Translations under genes and position numbers: made by a program
Shown here: piece after piece, positions 38,273 to 50,414 of the stretch
Position numbering within the stretch: position 1 is the first letter of the stretch
How the letters are laid out: each line of letters begins with the position of its first letter
NCBI RefSeq assembly: GCF_026659735.1
Contig: NZ_JANSKK010000002.1
Span: 248,001 to 312,000, forward strand
Length of the DNA: 64,000 bases
From: Staphylococcus pettenkoferi
GTDB lineage: Bacteria; Bacillota; Bacilli; Staphylococcales; Staphylococcaceae
Direction of reading: 5' to 3'
The notes under the pieces: model-generated
Database searches by the model: none
What the model was told of the DNA's origin: nothing
What the model saw: the letters and a program-made list of their open reading frames with translations, nothing else

Positions 38273-39655
38273 ATGGCAAAACATCTAAAAAGAGAACTGA
38301 GCAACCGTCATATCCAACTCATTGCGATTGGCGGCGCTATCGGGACAGGGTTGTTCTTTGGATCAGGGAACACTATTGCTAAAGCAGGTCCCTCAATACT
38401 CTTTACGTACATGATTGTAGGATTTTTCTTATTCTTATTTATGCGAGCAATGGGAGAAATGCTACTCGCAAAAACAGGTTTCAACACATTTACGGATATT
38501 GCACATGAATACTTAGGACCTTTCGTAGGATTTGTAGTCGGTTGGTCATATTGGATGTCGTGGGTCATCACGGTTATGGGTGATCTAACGGCTATCGCAC
38601 AATATATTAACTACTTCAATCCAAACATACCGAATTGGCTCACATGTTTCTCGGTGTTGATATTCTTACTCGTGCTTAACTTATCAAGTACGAAAATCTT
38701 TGGTGAACTGGAATTTTGGTTCTCAATTATTAAAGTTGTGACGATTCTCGCTTTAATTGCAGTCGGCATCGTGTTAGTCGTACTCGCATTTAAGACGCCT
38801 ACAGGTGCACATGCTTCATTCTCTAACCTTTATTCACATGGTGGCATGTTCCCACATGGGGTGAGTGGCTTCTTAATGTCATTTGAAATGGCAGTTTACG
38901 CGTTTATGGGTATTGAATTCATCGGTATTACAGCGGGTGAGACGAAAGATCCTGAGAAGACACTACCACGTGCGATTAACAGTGTACCGCTTCGTATCAT
39001 CATTTTTTACGTCGGAGCACTCGCTGTCATCATGATGGTTGTTCCATGGACACAAATCAATCCTGAGAACAGTCCATTCGTTTCATTATTCGCATTAGCC
39101 GGAGTGCCTTTTGCAGCGCTACTTATCAACTCAGTAGTCTTAACAGCTGCTGCTTCATCAGCTAACAGCGGTATTTTTACGAATAGTCGTATTCTATTTA
39201 GTCTAGGAGATAAACAACAAGCACCTAAGATGATGGTCGCTTTATCTAAACGTGGCATTCCTCAGAATGCGCTCATCGTGACATGTATCTTGATTTCGAT
39301 TACCGTCATCTTGAACTTTATCATCCCTGACGGTGAAAAAGTCTTTGTTTATATCAGTTCTGTCGTCACATCCATTACGATTGTAGTATGGGCACTCATC
39401 GTTTGTGCTTATATTAGTTATGTGAAAAAGGATAAAGCATTGCATCAAGCAAGTAAGTTCAAATTACCGGGCGGTGTCTTCGCTGCTTACTCAGTAATCA
39501 TCTTCTTTATCTTTATCGCGATTATCTTGCTATTCGATCCTGAAACGTTGATTGGCTTTATCTTATCGCCAGTATGGTACAGTGGTGTAGCAATCGCTTA
39601 TTACATCCATAAGCGCGCGCTTTCCAAAGATACAGATCGGTTGGCAAAACTTTAA
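38273..39655 (+). CDS. Amino acid permease (AAT family; D-serine/D-alanine/glycine transporter-like)
   Basis: 460 residues with twelve predicted membrane helices. The helix 1 motif IAIGGAIGTGLFFGSGNTIAKAGPS (about 17-41) and GEMLLAKTGFNTFTDIAHEYLGP (about 62-84) place it in the APC superfamily, amino acid transporter family. The pattern SWVITVMGDLTAIAQYINY resembles the CycA/AapA branch. The actual substrate cannot be read from sequence. GGGGAG is close to the ATG. It is monocistronic and followed by a good terminator. It probably is an insertion relative to the usual def-rpoY order. Confidence 0.85.
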   Translation: MAKHLKRELSNRHIQLIAIGGAIGTGLFFGSGNTIAKAGPSILFTYMIVGFFLFLFMRAMGEMLLAKTGFNTFTDIAHEYLGPFVGFVVGWSYWMSWVITVMGDLTAIAQYINYFNPNIPNWLTCFSVLIFLLVLNLSSTKIFGELEFWFSIIKVVTILALIAVGIVLVVLAFKTPTGAHASFSNLYSHGGMFPHGVSGFLMSFEMAVYAFMGIEFIGITAGETKDPEKTLPRAINSVPLRIIIFYVGALAVIMMVVPWTQINPENSPFVSLFALAGVPFAALLINSVVLTAAASSANSGIFTNSRILFSLGDKQQAPKMMVALSKRGIPQNALIVTCILISITVILNFIIPDGEKVFVYISSVVTSITIVVWALIVCAYISYVKKDKALHQASKFKLPGGVFAAYSVIIFFIFIAIILLFDPETLIGFILSPVWYSGVAIAYYIHKRALSKDTDRLAKL

Positions 39656-39697
39656 GTTAAAAGGTTGAGTCTAACAGTGTATTTGAAATATTGATTT

Positions 39698-39745
39698 AAG
39701 CTATGAAGAGCTCGAACATAATGAGTTGCTTCATAGCTTTTTTAA
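39698..39745 (+). terminator. Terminator of the amino acid permease gene
   Basis: AAGCTATGAA (39698-39707) pairs with TTCATAGCTT (39730-39739), followed by TTTTAAAC. Confidence 0.85.
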
Positions 39746-40331
39746 ACGGTAAAAGCGTATGCTTTAAGTTTACACATCCACATGAATGTGAGGACTCATC
39801 CACTTCAATATAAGTTAGGATTTTAGCTCATAAATCTAGTATTCTCTTTTTTATCCCAAGCACGGACACTCTCAACATTATGAGTTAGTACAGTGAAAGT
39901 AGGATTGCGATATTACGACTTTCTACACTGCTCACCCTTCTATTAAAATAAAACTGCTTTATTTATTTATTCACATAATGTAAAATAAGAACTAACTGAA
40001 ATTGAGATGAGCTACTCAAATACTCATGACATTGTACAGATAGAATGACTTATTTTATCCATATTAAATTACAATAGCTATAGGCTTTAATTATTCTATC
40101 TATTGACTTTACTAAACATCTTGAGTTGGCAGCGCATTTCTCTACGAACGACATCAATTATCCCTGGAAACATACTGGGCAGAAAGCTGGTATGTTCTCT
40201 TTCTTTTTAGTAACATCACCTATTTTGATAGAAATAAGTTCAATTTATTTCGTACCAAGTATTCAACCAGGGAGTTAACTTTAATTATTTAAAAAATATA
40301 AACAAGTAATATATAGGAGGAACTGTAACAA
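39746..40331. other. Gene-free leader region upstream of rpoY-rnjA
   Basis: 586 bases without a credible gene. A terminator-like hairpin lies at 40169-40196 (AACATAC with GTATGTT) followed by CTCTTTCTTTTTAG. Several TTGAC-like boxes occur, but I found no convincing complete promoter. The unusual length suggests a regulated leader or a small RNA. Confidence 0.5.
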
Positions 40332-42313
<1,982 letters not shown>

Positions 42314-42316
42314 CAT

Positions 42317-42355
42317 AAAAAGGTCGCAAACCCATTCAAGCGTTTGCGACCTTTT
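42317..42355. terminator. Bidirectional terminator between rnjA and ktrA
   Basis: AAAAGGTCGCAAA pairs with TTTGCGACCTTTT around a 12-13 nt loop, with T-rich ends both ways. Confidence 0.88.
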
Positions 42356-42368
42356 CCCATACTATAAC

Positions 42369-43031
42369 TTAACCTCTAACAACTTTCTTCTCAAAGCGAC
42401 TCAAATCATTGTCATGACCAATCATGATTAAGATATCTCCAAATTCAATACTAATATTAGGATCAGGAGACACAATAATGTCACGTCCCCGTTTGATTGC
42501 TATGATACTAATACCATACTGCGCACGAATATCCATATCAATAATCGACTGCCCTGCCATCTTCTCACTCGCTTTAATTTCCACGATAGAATGTTCATCC
42601 GCAAGTTCAAGATAGTCCAAGACACTGGCACTCGCCACATTATGTGCAATACGTCGACCCATATCACGTTCAGGATGCACGACGGTATCTGCACCAATTT
42701 TATTAAGAATCTTCGCATGATAATCATTCTGCGCTTTCGCAGTAACTTTCTTCACACCAAGTTCTTTCAATATTAATGTAGTTAACGTACTTGATTGAAT
42801 GTTCTCCCCTATTGCAACGATGACGTGATCAAAGTTACGAATACCTAAGCTTTTCATCACCGCTTCGTCAGTCGTATCTGCGACCACTGCATGGGTAGCA
42901 ATATCACTATATTCATTGACGCGATTCTCGTTAAAATCAATCGCCATAACATCCATATCTAAAGCATTGAGTTCTCGGACGATACTACCACCGAAACGTC
43001 CAAGACCGATAACGACGTACTCTTTATCCAT
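42369..43031 (-). CDS. ktrA: Potassium uptake regulatory subunit KtrA (RCK domain)
   Basis: 220 residues: an N-terminal RCK Rossmann domain (VIGLGRFGGSIVREL, GxGxxG at about 8-13; acidic end of beta-2 at VMAIDFN) and a C-terminal RCK_C domain (about 135-220, MIGHDNDLSRFEKK). It gates the membrane K+ channel KtrB/KtrD in response to nucleotides, and the C-terminal domain binds c-di-AMP in S. aureus. The membrane subunit is not in this window. TrkA-type proteins are an alternative name. Confidence 0.92.
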   Translation of the reverse strand: MDKEYVVIGLGRFGGSIVRELNALDMDVMAIDFNENRVNEYSDIATHAVVADTTDEAVMKSLGIRNFDHVIVAIGENIQSSTLTTLILKELGVKKVTAKAQNDYHAKILNKIGADTVVHPERDMGRRIAHNVASASVLDYLELADEHSIVEIKASEKMAGQSIIDMDIRAQYGISIIAIKRGRDIIVSPDPNISIEFGDILIMIGHDNDLSRFEKKVVRG

Positions 43032-43146
43032 AAGTTGCCTCCATAATAAATAAGATGAGAATGATTTATCTATGACTATTCTAACGTCATTAGCGTATAG
43101 TAAAACACATCATATTTCAATCATTCTCACCTTAAAAGTTTAAATT

Positions 43147-44163
43147 CTACTTTTTACCCTTCACATAACCTTTATCAAAAATAAATAGACGCATCAAGAA
43201 TAAAAGTGATGGCAAGAGTAAGAGGAAACCAGCTATAAACGCAATAATCAAGGCTAATGCCATACTACCATTGGCAGCCCCATGTTCGATGCTGACGTAC
43301 GGATAGAGAATGTAAGGCATTTTACTCAAACCATAACCAAGGAAAGCAAAGAACACTTGTAAGATCACCATGACAAAGGCTAAACCATGCGCAACCTTAA
43401 AGAGAACAAGTAACATGGCGATGACAAAACATACTAAGCTCAACGCAAACATCCACCAATAATCTTGCACCGCGGTCATGAAATGAGTGTGGTTCTGAAT
43501 TCTTAATGTTAAGAGCACAAATAAGGACATCGCAATCATCGGTGGCCCCCAGAAGATGAACCAATATCTCACAAGTTTATACGCCTTCCAATCTTCTGCT
43601 TTCGCTGCATAATACGTCAGGAATCCTGCTGAAATATATAGCACGGTGAGCACAGCGAGAAAGACGACGGCCCATGAGAATGGACTTAAAAAGAGTTCTG
43701 TCCAATCTAAATCAATGTGATGCGCATACTCGTGAATATAGCCCCCTTCTGATACGGTAAAAGCAACTGATAGAGAGGCTGGAATAAATAACCCAGCTAT
43801 ACCATAAAGGGCAAGACACGGTAATTTCGTATCAGGACCATAGTTCTCAAAGGCATAGAAACCGCCGCGAATGGATAAGAGAATCAGCGAAATAGACGCG
43901 GGTACGAGTAAAACAGTACCCATATATTTCGCTGTATCTGGGAAGAACCCTACTATTCCTACGAAGAAGAAGACGAAGAACACATTCGTCACTTCCCATA
44001 CCGGATTTAAATAGCGTGCAATGAGATGATTAATGCGTTTATCTTGATATGTAATCTTCGCATGCAACGTGAAGAACCCTGCCCCATAATCTATTGAACC
44101 GATAATGATATAGCAGAATAAGAACAGCGATAAGACTAATATGCCTACATGTGCGTAATCCAT
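43147..44163 (-). CDS. cydB: Cytochrome bd-type oxidase subunit II
   Basis: 338 residues with about nine membrane helices, typical of CydB (FFTLHAKITYQDKRINHLIARYLNPVWEVTNVF, about 30-62). Its ATG overlaps the cydA stop by one base (TAATG). With CydA it forms a quinol oxidase of high oxygen affinity. An inverted repeat at 43056-43129 follows and may end the transcript. Confidence 0.95.
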   Translation of the reverse strand: MDYAHVGILVLSLFLFCYIIIGSIDYGAGFFTLHAKITYQDKRINHLIARYLNPVWEVTNVFFVFFFVGIVGFFPDTAKYMGTVLLVPASISLILLSIRGGFYAFENYGPDTKLPCLALYGIAGLFIPASLSVAFTVSEGGYIHEYAHHIDLDWTELFLSPFSWAVVFLAVLTVLYISAGFLTYYAAKAEDWKAYKLVRYWFIFWGPPMIAMSLFVLLTLRIQNHTHFMTAVQDYWWMFALSLVCFVIAMLLVLFKVAHGLAFVMVILQVFFAFLGYGLSKMPYILYPYVSIEHGAANGSMALALIIAFIAGFLLLLPSLLFLMRLFIFDKGYVKGKK

Positions 44164-45515
44164 TAATGGTCACCTCTTTCTGAGGAAAGTTCGTCGATCT
44201 CTTTGTAAGCAGGTTTGTTTCTAAACATCCGAATCAGCACGTAAGATGCAGTAACGAGAAGGACTAAATAAAGTAATCCAAACAGAATCGTTACTAACGT
44301 GAGTCCACCTGCTTGTGTGGCTGCCTGTGCCACTTTCATATAACCTCTAATAATCCACGGTTGACGTCCTTGTTCAGTTAAGAACCAACCAAATTCAATT
44401 GCTAATAGTGCAGCTGGACCCGTTAGAATTGCTGCATAAAGCAATGGTTTCTTGAAAGTCCATCGACGTAATCGTTTAAAAATCATCGTAATAATAAATA
44501 CGGCTGAGACGATGAAACAGAACACGCCCATTGCGACCATCAAATCAAAGTAGTAATGGACAATCATCGGTGGGAGTTCACTCGCTTTAAAGTCGTTTAA
44601 ACCTTTCACTTTCGTATTCACATTATTATCAGCTAAGAAGCTCAGCAATCCAGGTATCTTCACTGCCCCTGAAACTTCTTGTTTATCTTCATCCAGTACA
44701 CCGAAGAATACGAGATCAGACTTACTTTGGGTATCAAAGTGCCATTCATACGCAGCGAGTTTCTCCGGTTGTTCTTGATGTAGGAATTTCGCTGACATAT
44801 CTCCAGCAAGCATAGAACCTAACGTGAAGATCAAACCGAGAATCATCGTTAATTTTAAAGCCTTCTTATGATAAGCAGCGTCTTTGTTAAATTTATTCTT
44901 TAACAGTTTAAAAGCAGCAATCGTTGCGAGAACGAAAGCCATCGTCATTAAGGCCGTTGCAACGACGTGGAATGATCTTACTAAGAACGAATCATTAAAC
45001 ATCGCAGCCCACGGTTCGACGTTAATCATTCTGCCATTCTTCATTTCAAATCCTGCGGGTGTATTCATGAAGGAGTTAACTGAGGTGATAAACAATGCTG
45101 AGAAGGAACCACCTAGTATCACGGGGATACTAATAATAAGATGGGTCCATTGGCTTTTGAATCGATCCCAAGTGTAGAGGTAAATACTCAAGAAGATCGC
45201 TTCAAAGAAGAATGCGAACGTCTCCATAAAGAGTGGTAGTGCGATGACATGTCCACCTATCTTCATAAAGGACGGCCATAATAGAGAAAGTTGTAAACCT
45301 ATAATCGTACCTGTAACAACACCTACTGCAACGGTGATCGTGTACCCTTTTACCCAGCGCTTCGCTAAAGTTAAATATTCAGGGTCTTTCTTCTTAATCC
45401 CTAGAAATTCAGCGATAGCAAACATGAGTGGCATACCTACACCAATCGTTGCGAATATAATATGAACTGCGAGCGTCATTCCTGTGAGAAAACGTGCAAT
45501 TTCAACTGAATCCAT
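44163..45515 (-). CDS. cydA: Cytochrome bd-type oxidase subunit I
   Basis: 450 residues with about nine helices. Heme-ligand His18 is in ARFLTGMTLAVHIIF; conserved stretches GMPLMFAIAEF, HVIALPLFMETFAFFFEAIFL (containing the heme-associated Glu residues) and GWFLTEQGRQPWIIRG are present. The Q-loop is short (about 250-310), as in CioA-like, cyanide-insensitive enzymes. It takes electrons from menaquinol and reduces oxygen, complementing the heme aa3 branch built by ctaA/B/M. Confidence 0.94.
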   Translation of the reverse strand: MDSVEIARFLTGMTLAVHIIFATIGVGMPLMFAIAEFLGIKKKDPEYLTLAKRWVKGYTITVAVGVVTGTIIGLQLSLLWPSFMKIGGHVIALPLFMETFAFFFEAIFLSIYLYTWDRFKSQWTHLIISIPVILGGSFSALFITSVNSFMNTPAGFEMKNGRMINVEPWAAMFNDSFLVRSFHVVATALMTMAFVLATIAAFKLLKNKFNKDAAYHKKALKLTMILGLIFTLGSMLAGDMSAKFLHQEQPEKLAAYEWHFDTQSKSDLVFFGVLDEDKQEVSGAVKIPGLLSFLADNNVNTKVKGLNDFKASELPPMIVHYYFDLMVAMGVFCFIVSAVFIITMIFKRLRRWTFKKPLLYAAILTGPAALLAIEFGWFLTEQGRQPWIIRGYMKVAQAATQAGGLTLVTILFGLLYLVLLVTASYVLIRMFRNKPAYKEIDELSSERGDH

Positions 45516-45716
45516 AATATCACCTATATTTATATAAATATCATTGAGTTCTTACTCATGATTCTGTTAAATTATAAATCGACTACTATACCAAATGAAA
45601 TCATTTTGTTCATAAATTAAATGACAAATCTTTGACAACGCGCGGTTCAGACTACTTTCGTCTGTTCAACGATTATGCTACTCTGTAATTATTCTAAGCT
45701 TAAAAGGAGTAACACT

Positions 45717-45947
45717 ATGAGTGAAATTGTTATTTATACCCAAGATGACTGCCCACCGTGTACATTTGTAAAAAATTACTTAGCTGAACATAACGTTGAC
45801 TATACTGAGAAGAATATTAATCATGGTCCATATCGTAATGAGATGATAGATTATGATGCATTTGCGACACCATTTATTTTGTTAAATGGTGAGCCTATGT
45901 ATTCTGTAGATATGGATAAAATCAATCACGCATTTGGTATTGAGTAG
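45717..45947 (+). CDS. Glutaredoxin-like thiol-disulfide protein
   Basis: 76 residues from the ATG at 45717, which follows AAAGGAGT; the longer frame lacks a site. The N-terminus MSEIVIYTQDDCPPCTFVKNYL carries the active-site CPPC (12-15), and the cis-proline motif is ATPFILLNG (about 50-58). It is the size of NrdH-type glutaredoxins, although NrdH usually has CVQC, and no ribonucleotide reductase gene is adjacent. It is divergent from cydAB. Confidence 0.82.
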   Translation: MSEIVIYTQDDCPPCTFVKNYLAEHNVDYTEKNINHGPYRNEMIDYDAFATPFILLNGEPMYSVDMDKINHAFGIE

Positions 45948-46128
45948 AAGATTCATATTATTTTCGACAGATATGAATATATTAATATCATTCCTGATTC
46001 TATATGGCGCTAAACATAGATAAGATAGAGAAAAGGCGCTAGACCAAATCATCATATAAAATAGTAGATGAGGTCAACCCAATCCCAGACTATAGGAACA
46101 CAACTTTTCTATCTCACACCTACTAGAA

Positions 46129-46178
46129 AAGAGCTTAAGCTGAAGCGATGCGCATTCAACTTAAGCTCTTATTTTTAT
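46129..46178. terminator. Terminator between the glutaredoxin-like gene and ptsI
   Basis: AAGAGCTTAAGCTGAA pairs with TTCAACTTAAGCTCTT, followed on the plus strand by ATTTTTATC; it serves convergent genes, with weaker T content on the minus side. Confidence 0.75.
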
Positions 46179-46200
46179 CAATCATAGTTATAAAGACAAC

Positions 46201-47916
46201 TTATTTCGTATAAGATTGAACTAAATCTTCTACTTCATCAGCAGAAACACAATCGAGTGCACGATTTGCGAGTTCACGCATTTCGTTCTGACTTAAACCT
46301 TTGATTTGGCGACGTGCTTTGAGTACAGATGTCGCACTCATAGAGAATTCATCTAAGCCGAGACCGAGCAATACCGGAATAGCAGTAGCATCGCCAGCCA
46401 TTTCACCACACATACCTGTCCATTTACCTTCTTGATGTGAAGCATCAATGACTTGTTTAACAAGACGTAAAATAGATGGGTTGTATGGTTGGTAAAGATA
46501 AGATACACGTTCTGACATACGATCTGCTGCCATCGTATATTGGATCAAGTCGTTCGTACCGATACTAAAGAAGTCGACTTCTTTCGCAAAGACATCAGCT
46601 AAAGCAGCTGTAGCTGGAATTTCAACCATGATACCCAGTTCAATATCTTCAGCCACTTCTACGCCTTCTTTGATTAACTTCTCTTTCTCTTCGTTGAGTA
46701 ACGCTTTCGCATCACGGAACTCTTGAACCGTTGCAACCATTGGGAACATGATGCTTAACTTACCATACGTTGACGCACGTAATAACGCACGAAGTTGTGG
46801 TCTGAATATTTCAGGTTCATTCAAACATAGGCGAATGGCTCTATAACCTAAGAATGGATTCATTTCTTCAGGTAGATTTAAATATGGTAACTCTTTATCT
46901 CCGCCAATATCTAACGTACGAACAACGACGCGTTTACCGTCCATTTCTTCTAACACGGATTTGTACGCTTCAAACTGTTCATCTTCTGATGGCATTTCGT
47001 CTCGACCCATATATAAGAACTCTGTACGATAGAGTCCAATGCCTTCAGCGCCATTGTCAATGACACCATTAAGATCTTTAGGCGTACCAATGTTTGCCGC
47101 AAGCTCGACGTTAACACCGTCTACTGTTGTTGTTTCTTCGTCACGTAATTTCTTAAGTTCTTCTTTATCTTTAAAGAAACGTTCACGCTTATTCTGATAA
47201 GCAATGACTTCATCTTCTGTTGGATTGATAATCACTTCACCTGTCATACCATCTACGATAATCATATCACCTTGTTGTACTTCTTCAGTGATTGATTTCG
47301 TTCCTACGACAGAAGCAATTTCTAAAGAACGACTCATAATTGCAGAGTGTGACGTTCTTCCACCAATATTCGTAACGAAACCTTGTACGAAATCTTTGTT
47401 TAATTGAGCTGTATCAGATGGTGTCAAATCGTTACCGATGATAACGACGTTTTCATCGATCATACTTGGGTTAGGTAATGTCACGCCAAGAATGTGAGCT
47501 AAGACACGTTTAGATACGTCTCGAACATCTGCCGCACGCTCTTTCATATATTCGTTATCCATAGACTCAAAGATGGTTACAAATTGTGAAGTTACATCAG
47601 TCAATGCCGTCGGTGCATTCACTTGTTCGTTAGAAATCTTTTCTTCTACGGGTTTAATAATTTCTGGGTCGTCCAGAATGAGTAAATGCGCGTCAAATAT
47701 CGCCGCTTTATCTGGGCCAATATTTGCTTCGGCATTATTTCGAATCTTGGTTAATTCAACTTTAGAAGTATCGATAGCGTTTCGAAACTTGTTGATTTCT
47801 ACATCAACATCCGCAACCTTATCACGTTCAAAGGATAAGTCTGGTTCAACGAGTAAATATGCTCTTGCAATTGCGACGCCGTCTGAAGCCGCAATTCCGT
47901 TCATACGTTGTGACAT
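46201..47916 (-). CDS. ptsI: PTS enzyme I (phosphoenolpyruvate-protein phosphotransferase)
   Basis: 571 residues, standard size. The phosphorylated His lies in [13 protein letters not shown] (about 184-196). The PEP-binding barrel carries [11 protein letters not shown] (about 293-303), [11 protein letters not shown] (about 348-358), [16 protein letters not shown] (about 450-465) and GMCGEMAGD (about 498-506). It transfers phosphate from PEP to HPr, the entry step for all PTS sugars. It starts one base after the ptsH stop, with translational coupling likely because no strong independent ribosome site is seen. Confidence 0.97.
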   Translation of the reverse strand: MSQRMNGIAASDGVAIARAYLLVEPDLSFERDKVADVDVEINKFRNAIDTSKVELTKIRNNAEANIGPDKAAIFDAHLLILDDPEIIKPVEEKISNEQVNAPTALTDVTSQFVTIFESMDNEYMKERAADVRDVSKRVLAHILGVTLPNPSMIDENVVIIGNDLTPSDTAQLNKDFVQGFVTNIGGRTSHSAIMSRSLEIASVVGTKSITEEVQQGDMIIVDGMTGEVIINPTEDEVIAYQNKRERFFKDKEELKKLRDEETTTVDGVNVELAANIGTPKDLNGVIDNGAEGIGLYRTEFLYMGRDEMPSEDEQFEAYKSVLEEMDGKRVVVRTLDIGGDKELPYLNLPEEMNPFLGYRAIRLCLNEPEIFRPQLRALLRASTYGKLSIMFPMVATVQEFRDAKALLNEEKEKLIKEGVEVAEDIELGIMVEIPATAALADVFAKEVDFFSIGTNDLIQYTMAADRMSERVSYLYQPYNPSILRLVKQVIDASHQEGKWTGMCGEMAGDATAIPVLLGLGLDEFSMSATSVLKARRQIKGLSQNEMRELANRALDCVSADEVEDLVQSYTK

Positions 47917-47917
47917 A

Positions 47918-48184
47918 TTATTCTGTTAAACCTTCTTTAGATAAGATTTCAGTGATCGCTTCGATTGCGTCTGCTTCGTCGCTTCCATCAGCATAGATTG
48001 TAATTTCAGCATCTTTGCCTACACCTAAGCTCATAACACCCATGATTGATTTAAGGTTAACTTTCTTACCGTTGTATTCTAATTGAATATCTGAATCGAA
48101 TTTTGAAGCTGTTTGTACAAGCATTGTAGCTGGACGTGCATGAATACCTGTTTCGTCGATAATTACATATGATTTTTGTTCCAT
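47918..48184 (-). CDS. ptsH: Phosphocarrier protein HPr
   Basis: 88 residues. His15 lies in [14 protein letters not shown], and Ser46 in [14 protein letters not shown] is the HPr kinase site used by Gram-positive bacteria for CcpA-dependent catabolite repression. AAGGAGACAG lies upstream of the ATG. First gene of the ptsHI operon. Confidence 0.98.
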   Translation of the reverse strand: MEQKSYVIIDETGIHARPATMLVQTASKFDSDIQLEYNGKKVNLKSIMGVMSLGVGKDAEITIYADGSDEADAIEAITEILSKEGLTE

Positions 48185-48345
48185 AATATGCTGTCTCCTT
48201 CGTATAGTTAGAATCGTTCAGTTTAATTAAACTTTCTTAGCCTTATAACTAAACATTACCAAAATTAATATTGAAATTCAATTTGTTAAACCCTAGCTAC
48301 AATAATATTTGTAGCACTTTTGACTATTTTATGAAACGGGTTCCA

Positions 48346-48888
48346 TTACCATAGAGATTTGATGACACTTTCACATTTTTTCATGTGATCTTCGCCAACT
48401 TTTTTCATAAAGTAAAAGCTAATTGAAGCTGAGATCGCTTGACCTACGACAGGGAACCATTTCGTTTGTTTTGCCGCTGCACGTTTTGCTACGTCACGAA
48501 TCACGACTTTTAAGATTGCGTTTGACACCTTTTTACCGATAAATTGGCTACCTTGAATCGCTGCAGCAGAGAAGATACGTTGTTTCGTATCATCACCTAA
48601 CGAGTTCACTTGTTTGTGATCTAAACCATACAGTTTATTTAAATCTTCAATGATATCGCGCATTAATTTAATATCTACACCGAAGTCTAATCCAGGAATC
48701 GGTACGACGCTCATACCAGAAGAAAGTAAAGATTTCTTCTTCACTAATGACATCGCACGACGATGACGTTCCTTCAACTCTGCTTTCGTAGTAGGAATAT
48801 TACTTTTCTCTTTAATCTCTTCAATGTTGAGCACTTTATTTCCAATCTTACTCGTGACATCGTTTGTAATCTTATTAGTAAAACTCAT
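48346..48888 (-). CDS. DUF697-like helical membrane-associated protein
   Basis: 180 residues from the ATG at 48888, eight bases past GAGGAG (an ATG six bases earlier is too close). The middle part shows MSVVPIPGLDFGVDIKLMRDIIEDLNKLYGL and the C-terminal part WFPVVGQAISASISFYFMKKVGEDHMKKC. These glycine- and proline-containing hydrophobic turns resemble the DUF697 domain found near GTPases. It is a basic protein, probably membrane-associated. Function unknown. It lies between ptsH and an RlmI-like gene, the usual S. aureus arrangement. Confidence 0.65.
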   Translation of the reverse strand: MSFTNKITNDVTSKIGNKVLNIEEIKEKSNIPTTKAELKERHRRAMSLVKKKSLLSSGMSVVPIPGLDFGVDIKLMRDIIEDLNKLYGLDHKQVNSLGDDTKQRIFSAAAIQGSQFIGKKVSNAILKVVIRDVAKRAAAKQTKWFPVVGQAISASISFYFMKKVGEDHMKKCESVIKSLW

Positions 48889-48945
48889 GATCATCGCTCC
48901 TCATAGTTAATTGTTCACAAGACTACATACCCGATTCAGCACATT

Positions 48946-50124
48946 TTATTTAAGTTGGACGAAAATTGCTTTCAAATACTTAGATGGTTTGTAATGCGGA
49001 TGTGTCTTAAAGTCTTTAGGCAAGCCCATCACTTCGGCAAATTCAAAGTCGACGCCTGCTTTATTGAGTGTCTGTTTAATCACTGATTTAAATTGTTTCT
49101 TCGTAAACTCACTGTGGTTTGTACATAAGAGTAACGTGCCTTGAGGCGCAATAATATTCAGCGCTCCCTCGATTAATTTGTCGTAGTCCTTCTGCACTGA
49201 GAATGTTTTCTTCTTATTACGCGCAAAGCTTGGCGGATCGATCACAATCGTGTCATAAGTGATGCCATGGCGTTCTGCGTAACGGTAGTAATCAAAGGTA
49301 TCCATAACATAGATATACTGCGTTTCAGGATCGATGGCGTTAACACCGAAATTCTCCTCAGTGAGCTCGCGTGAACGGTTTGCGAGGTCAACACTTGTCG
49401 TTGTCTTGGCTTCGTTCGCTGCCACTACTGAAAATGCACCTGTGTAACTAAAGAGATTCAACACATCACGATGTGACGCAAAGTGATCACGAAGTTTCTT
49501 ACGCACATCTTTCTGGTCAAGGAACAGTCCTGTCATCATACCATCATCTAGATTGACATTATAGAAAGTGAAGTTCTCTTCGATAATAATAGGAAATTCT
49601 GGTGCTTCGCCTTCAACAAAGCCACCTTCATGCGTGTGATCAGGAAAGCGCATCTTCTCGTAAATAGACGTATAATCAAACACTTGTCGAATCGCTTGTA
49701 GAATTAAATATCTAAATTTGTAAATCCCTTTCGAATACCACTGAACCAACAAATGTCCATCGTAATTATCGATGGTTAAACCACCCACACCGTCTCCTTC
49801 CGCATTAAAGAGGCGGAATGCATTCGTACCTTCAATATGATAGAAATAATCTCTTTCCTTTAGCGCTTCTTCAAATAAATCGATGAAGAACGTGGCATTA
49901 ATATCTTCTGATTGATCATAACTTAACACCCAGCCAAGCCCTTTATGTTGGTGACCGACGTATGCCGTGGCAATATAACTTCCTGCATCTGTCACGAGCT
50001 GGAAGATATCCCCCTCTTTCAAATGATCGTGTGCATAGAGATCCGCTTCATCGATTAACGGATAGTGATTCAAATACTTCTTCTCTTTACCTTTATTTAA
50101 TGTCGCTGTCTTCATCTCTGACAC
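48946..50124 (-). CDS. RlmI-like class I SAM-dependent rRNA methyltransferase
   Basis: 392 residues from a GTG start with AAAGGG about six bases upstream. It has an N-terminal PUA-like region (about 1-75), then a Rossmann methyltransferase: DDGMMTGLFLDQKDVR (about 203-218), motif I LNLFSYTGAFSVVAA (about 230-245) and motif IV IVIDPPSFARN (about 302-312). This is the architecture of RlmI/YccW cytosine-C5 23S rRNA methyltransferases. I see no Cys in the usual motif IV spot, so the precise chemistry is uncertain. Confidence 0.82.
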   Translation of the reverse strand: MSEMKTATLNKGKEKKYLNHYPLIDEADLYAHDHLKEGDIFQLVTDAGSYIATAYVGHQHKGLGWVLSYDQSEDINATFFIDLFEEALKERDYFYHIEGTNAFRLFNAEGDGVGGLTIDNYDGHLLVQWYSKGIYKFRYLILQAIRQVFDYTSIYEKMRFPDHTHEGGFVEGEAPEFPIIIEENFTFYNVNLDDGMMTGLFLDQKDVRKKLRDHFASHRDVLNLFSYTGAFSVVAANEAKTTTSVDLANRSRELTEENFGVNAIDPETQYIYVMDTFDYYRYAERHGITYDTIVIDPPSFARNKKKTFSVQKDYDKLIEGALNIIAPQGTLLLCTNHSEFTKKQFKSVIKQTLNKAGVDFEFAEVMGLPKDFKTHPHYKPSKYLKAIFVQLK

Positions 50125-50337
50125 TTACACCCTTTCTATTTATGCACTGTTATTGTGTTATTATTTTAAATTCAATCCTATAATATCATGTTCTGTGTTC
50201 AACTAGTTTATCATTCTTTGGTGGGCTTAGCCTACGACTTGTTCGCATTTTGTTTGCCAATTCTATCCTCTCCTATTCTTTAGAGAAATTCCATTCTTTC
50301 ATGAGCTTTGAAATGCCGCAGAATGTTTTTGTCATTT

Positions 50338-50382
50338 TAAAAAGCAGATACAGAAACCGAGTTGATTTCCATATCTGCTTCT
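50338..50382 (-). terminator. Terminator downstream of the auxA-like gene
   Basis: Minus-strand AAGCAGATA pairs with TATCTGCTT, with GAAA/TTTC inside, followed by TTTTAAAA. It belongs to the 'cagaaa..tttc' class of hairpins seen elsewhere in the window. Confidence 0.75.
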
Positions 50383-50414
50383 CATCCTCAATTTTAACTT
50401 TTTAAAAGTAAGAA

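Noticed and set aside
43056-43070. Fur-box-like sequence upstream of ktrA
   Set aside because: Too many mismatches to the TGATAAT inverted repeat; the motif is better explained as one arm of a long inverted repeat.
45606-45627. Rex-like inverted repeat TTGT..ACAA upstream of cydA
   Set aside because: The half-sites are too far apart for the Rex operator (TTGTGA with an 18-bp frame), so the match is not convincing.
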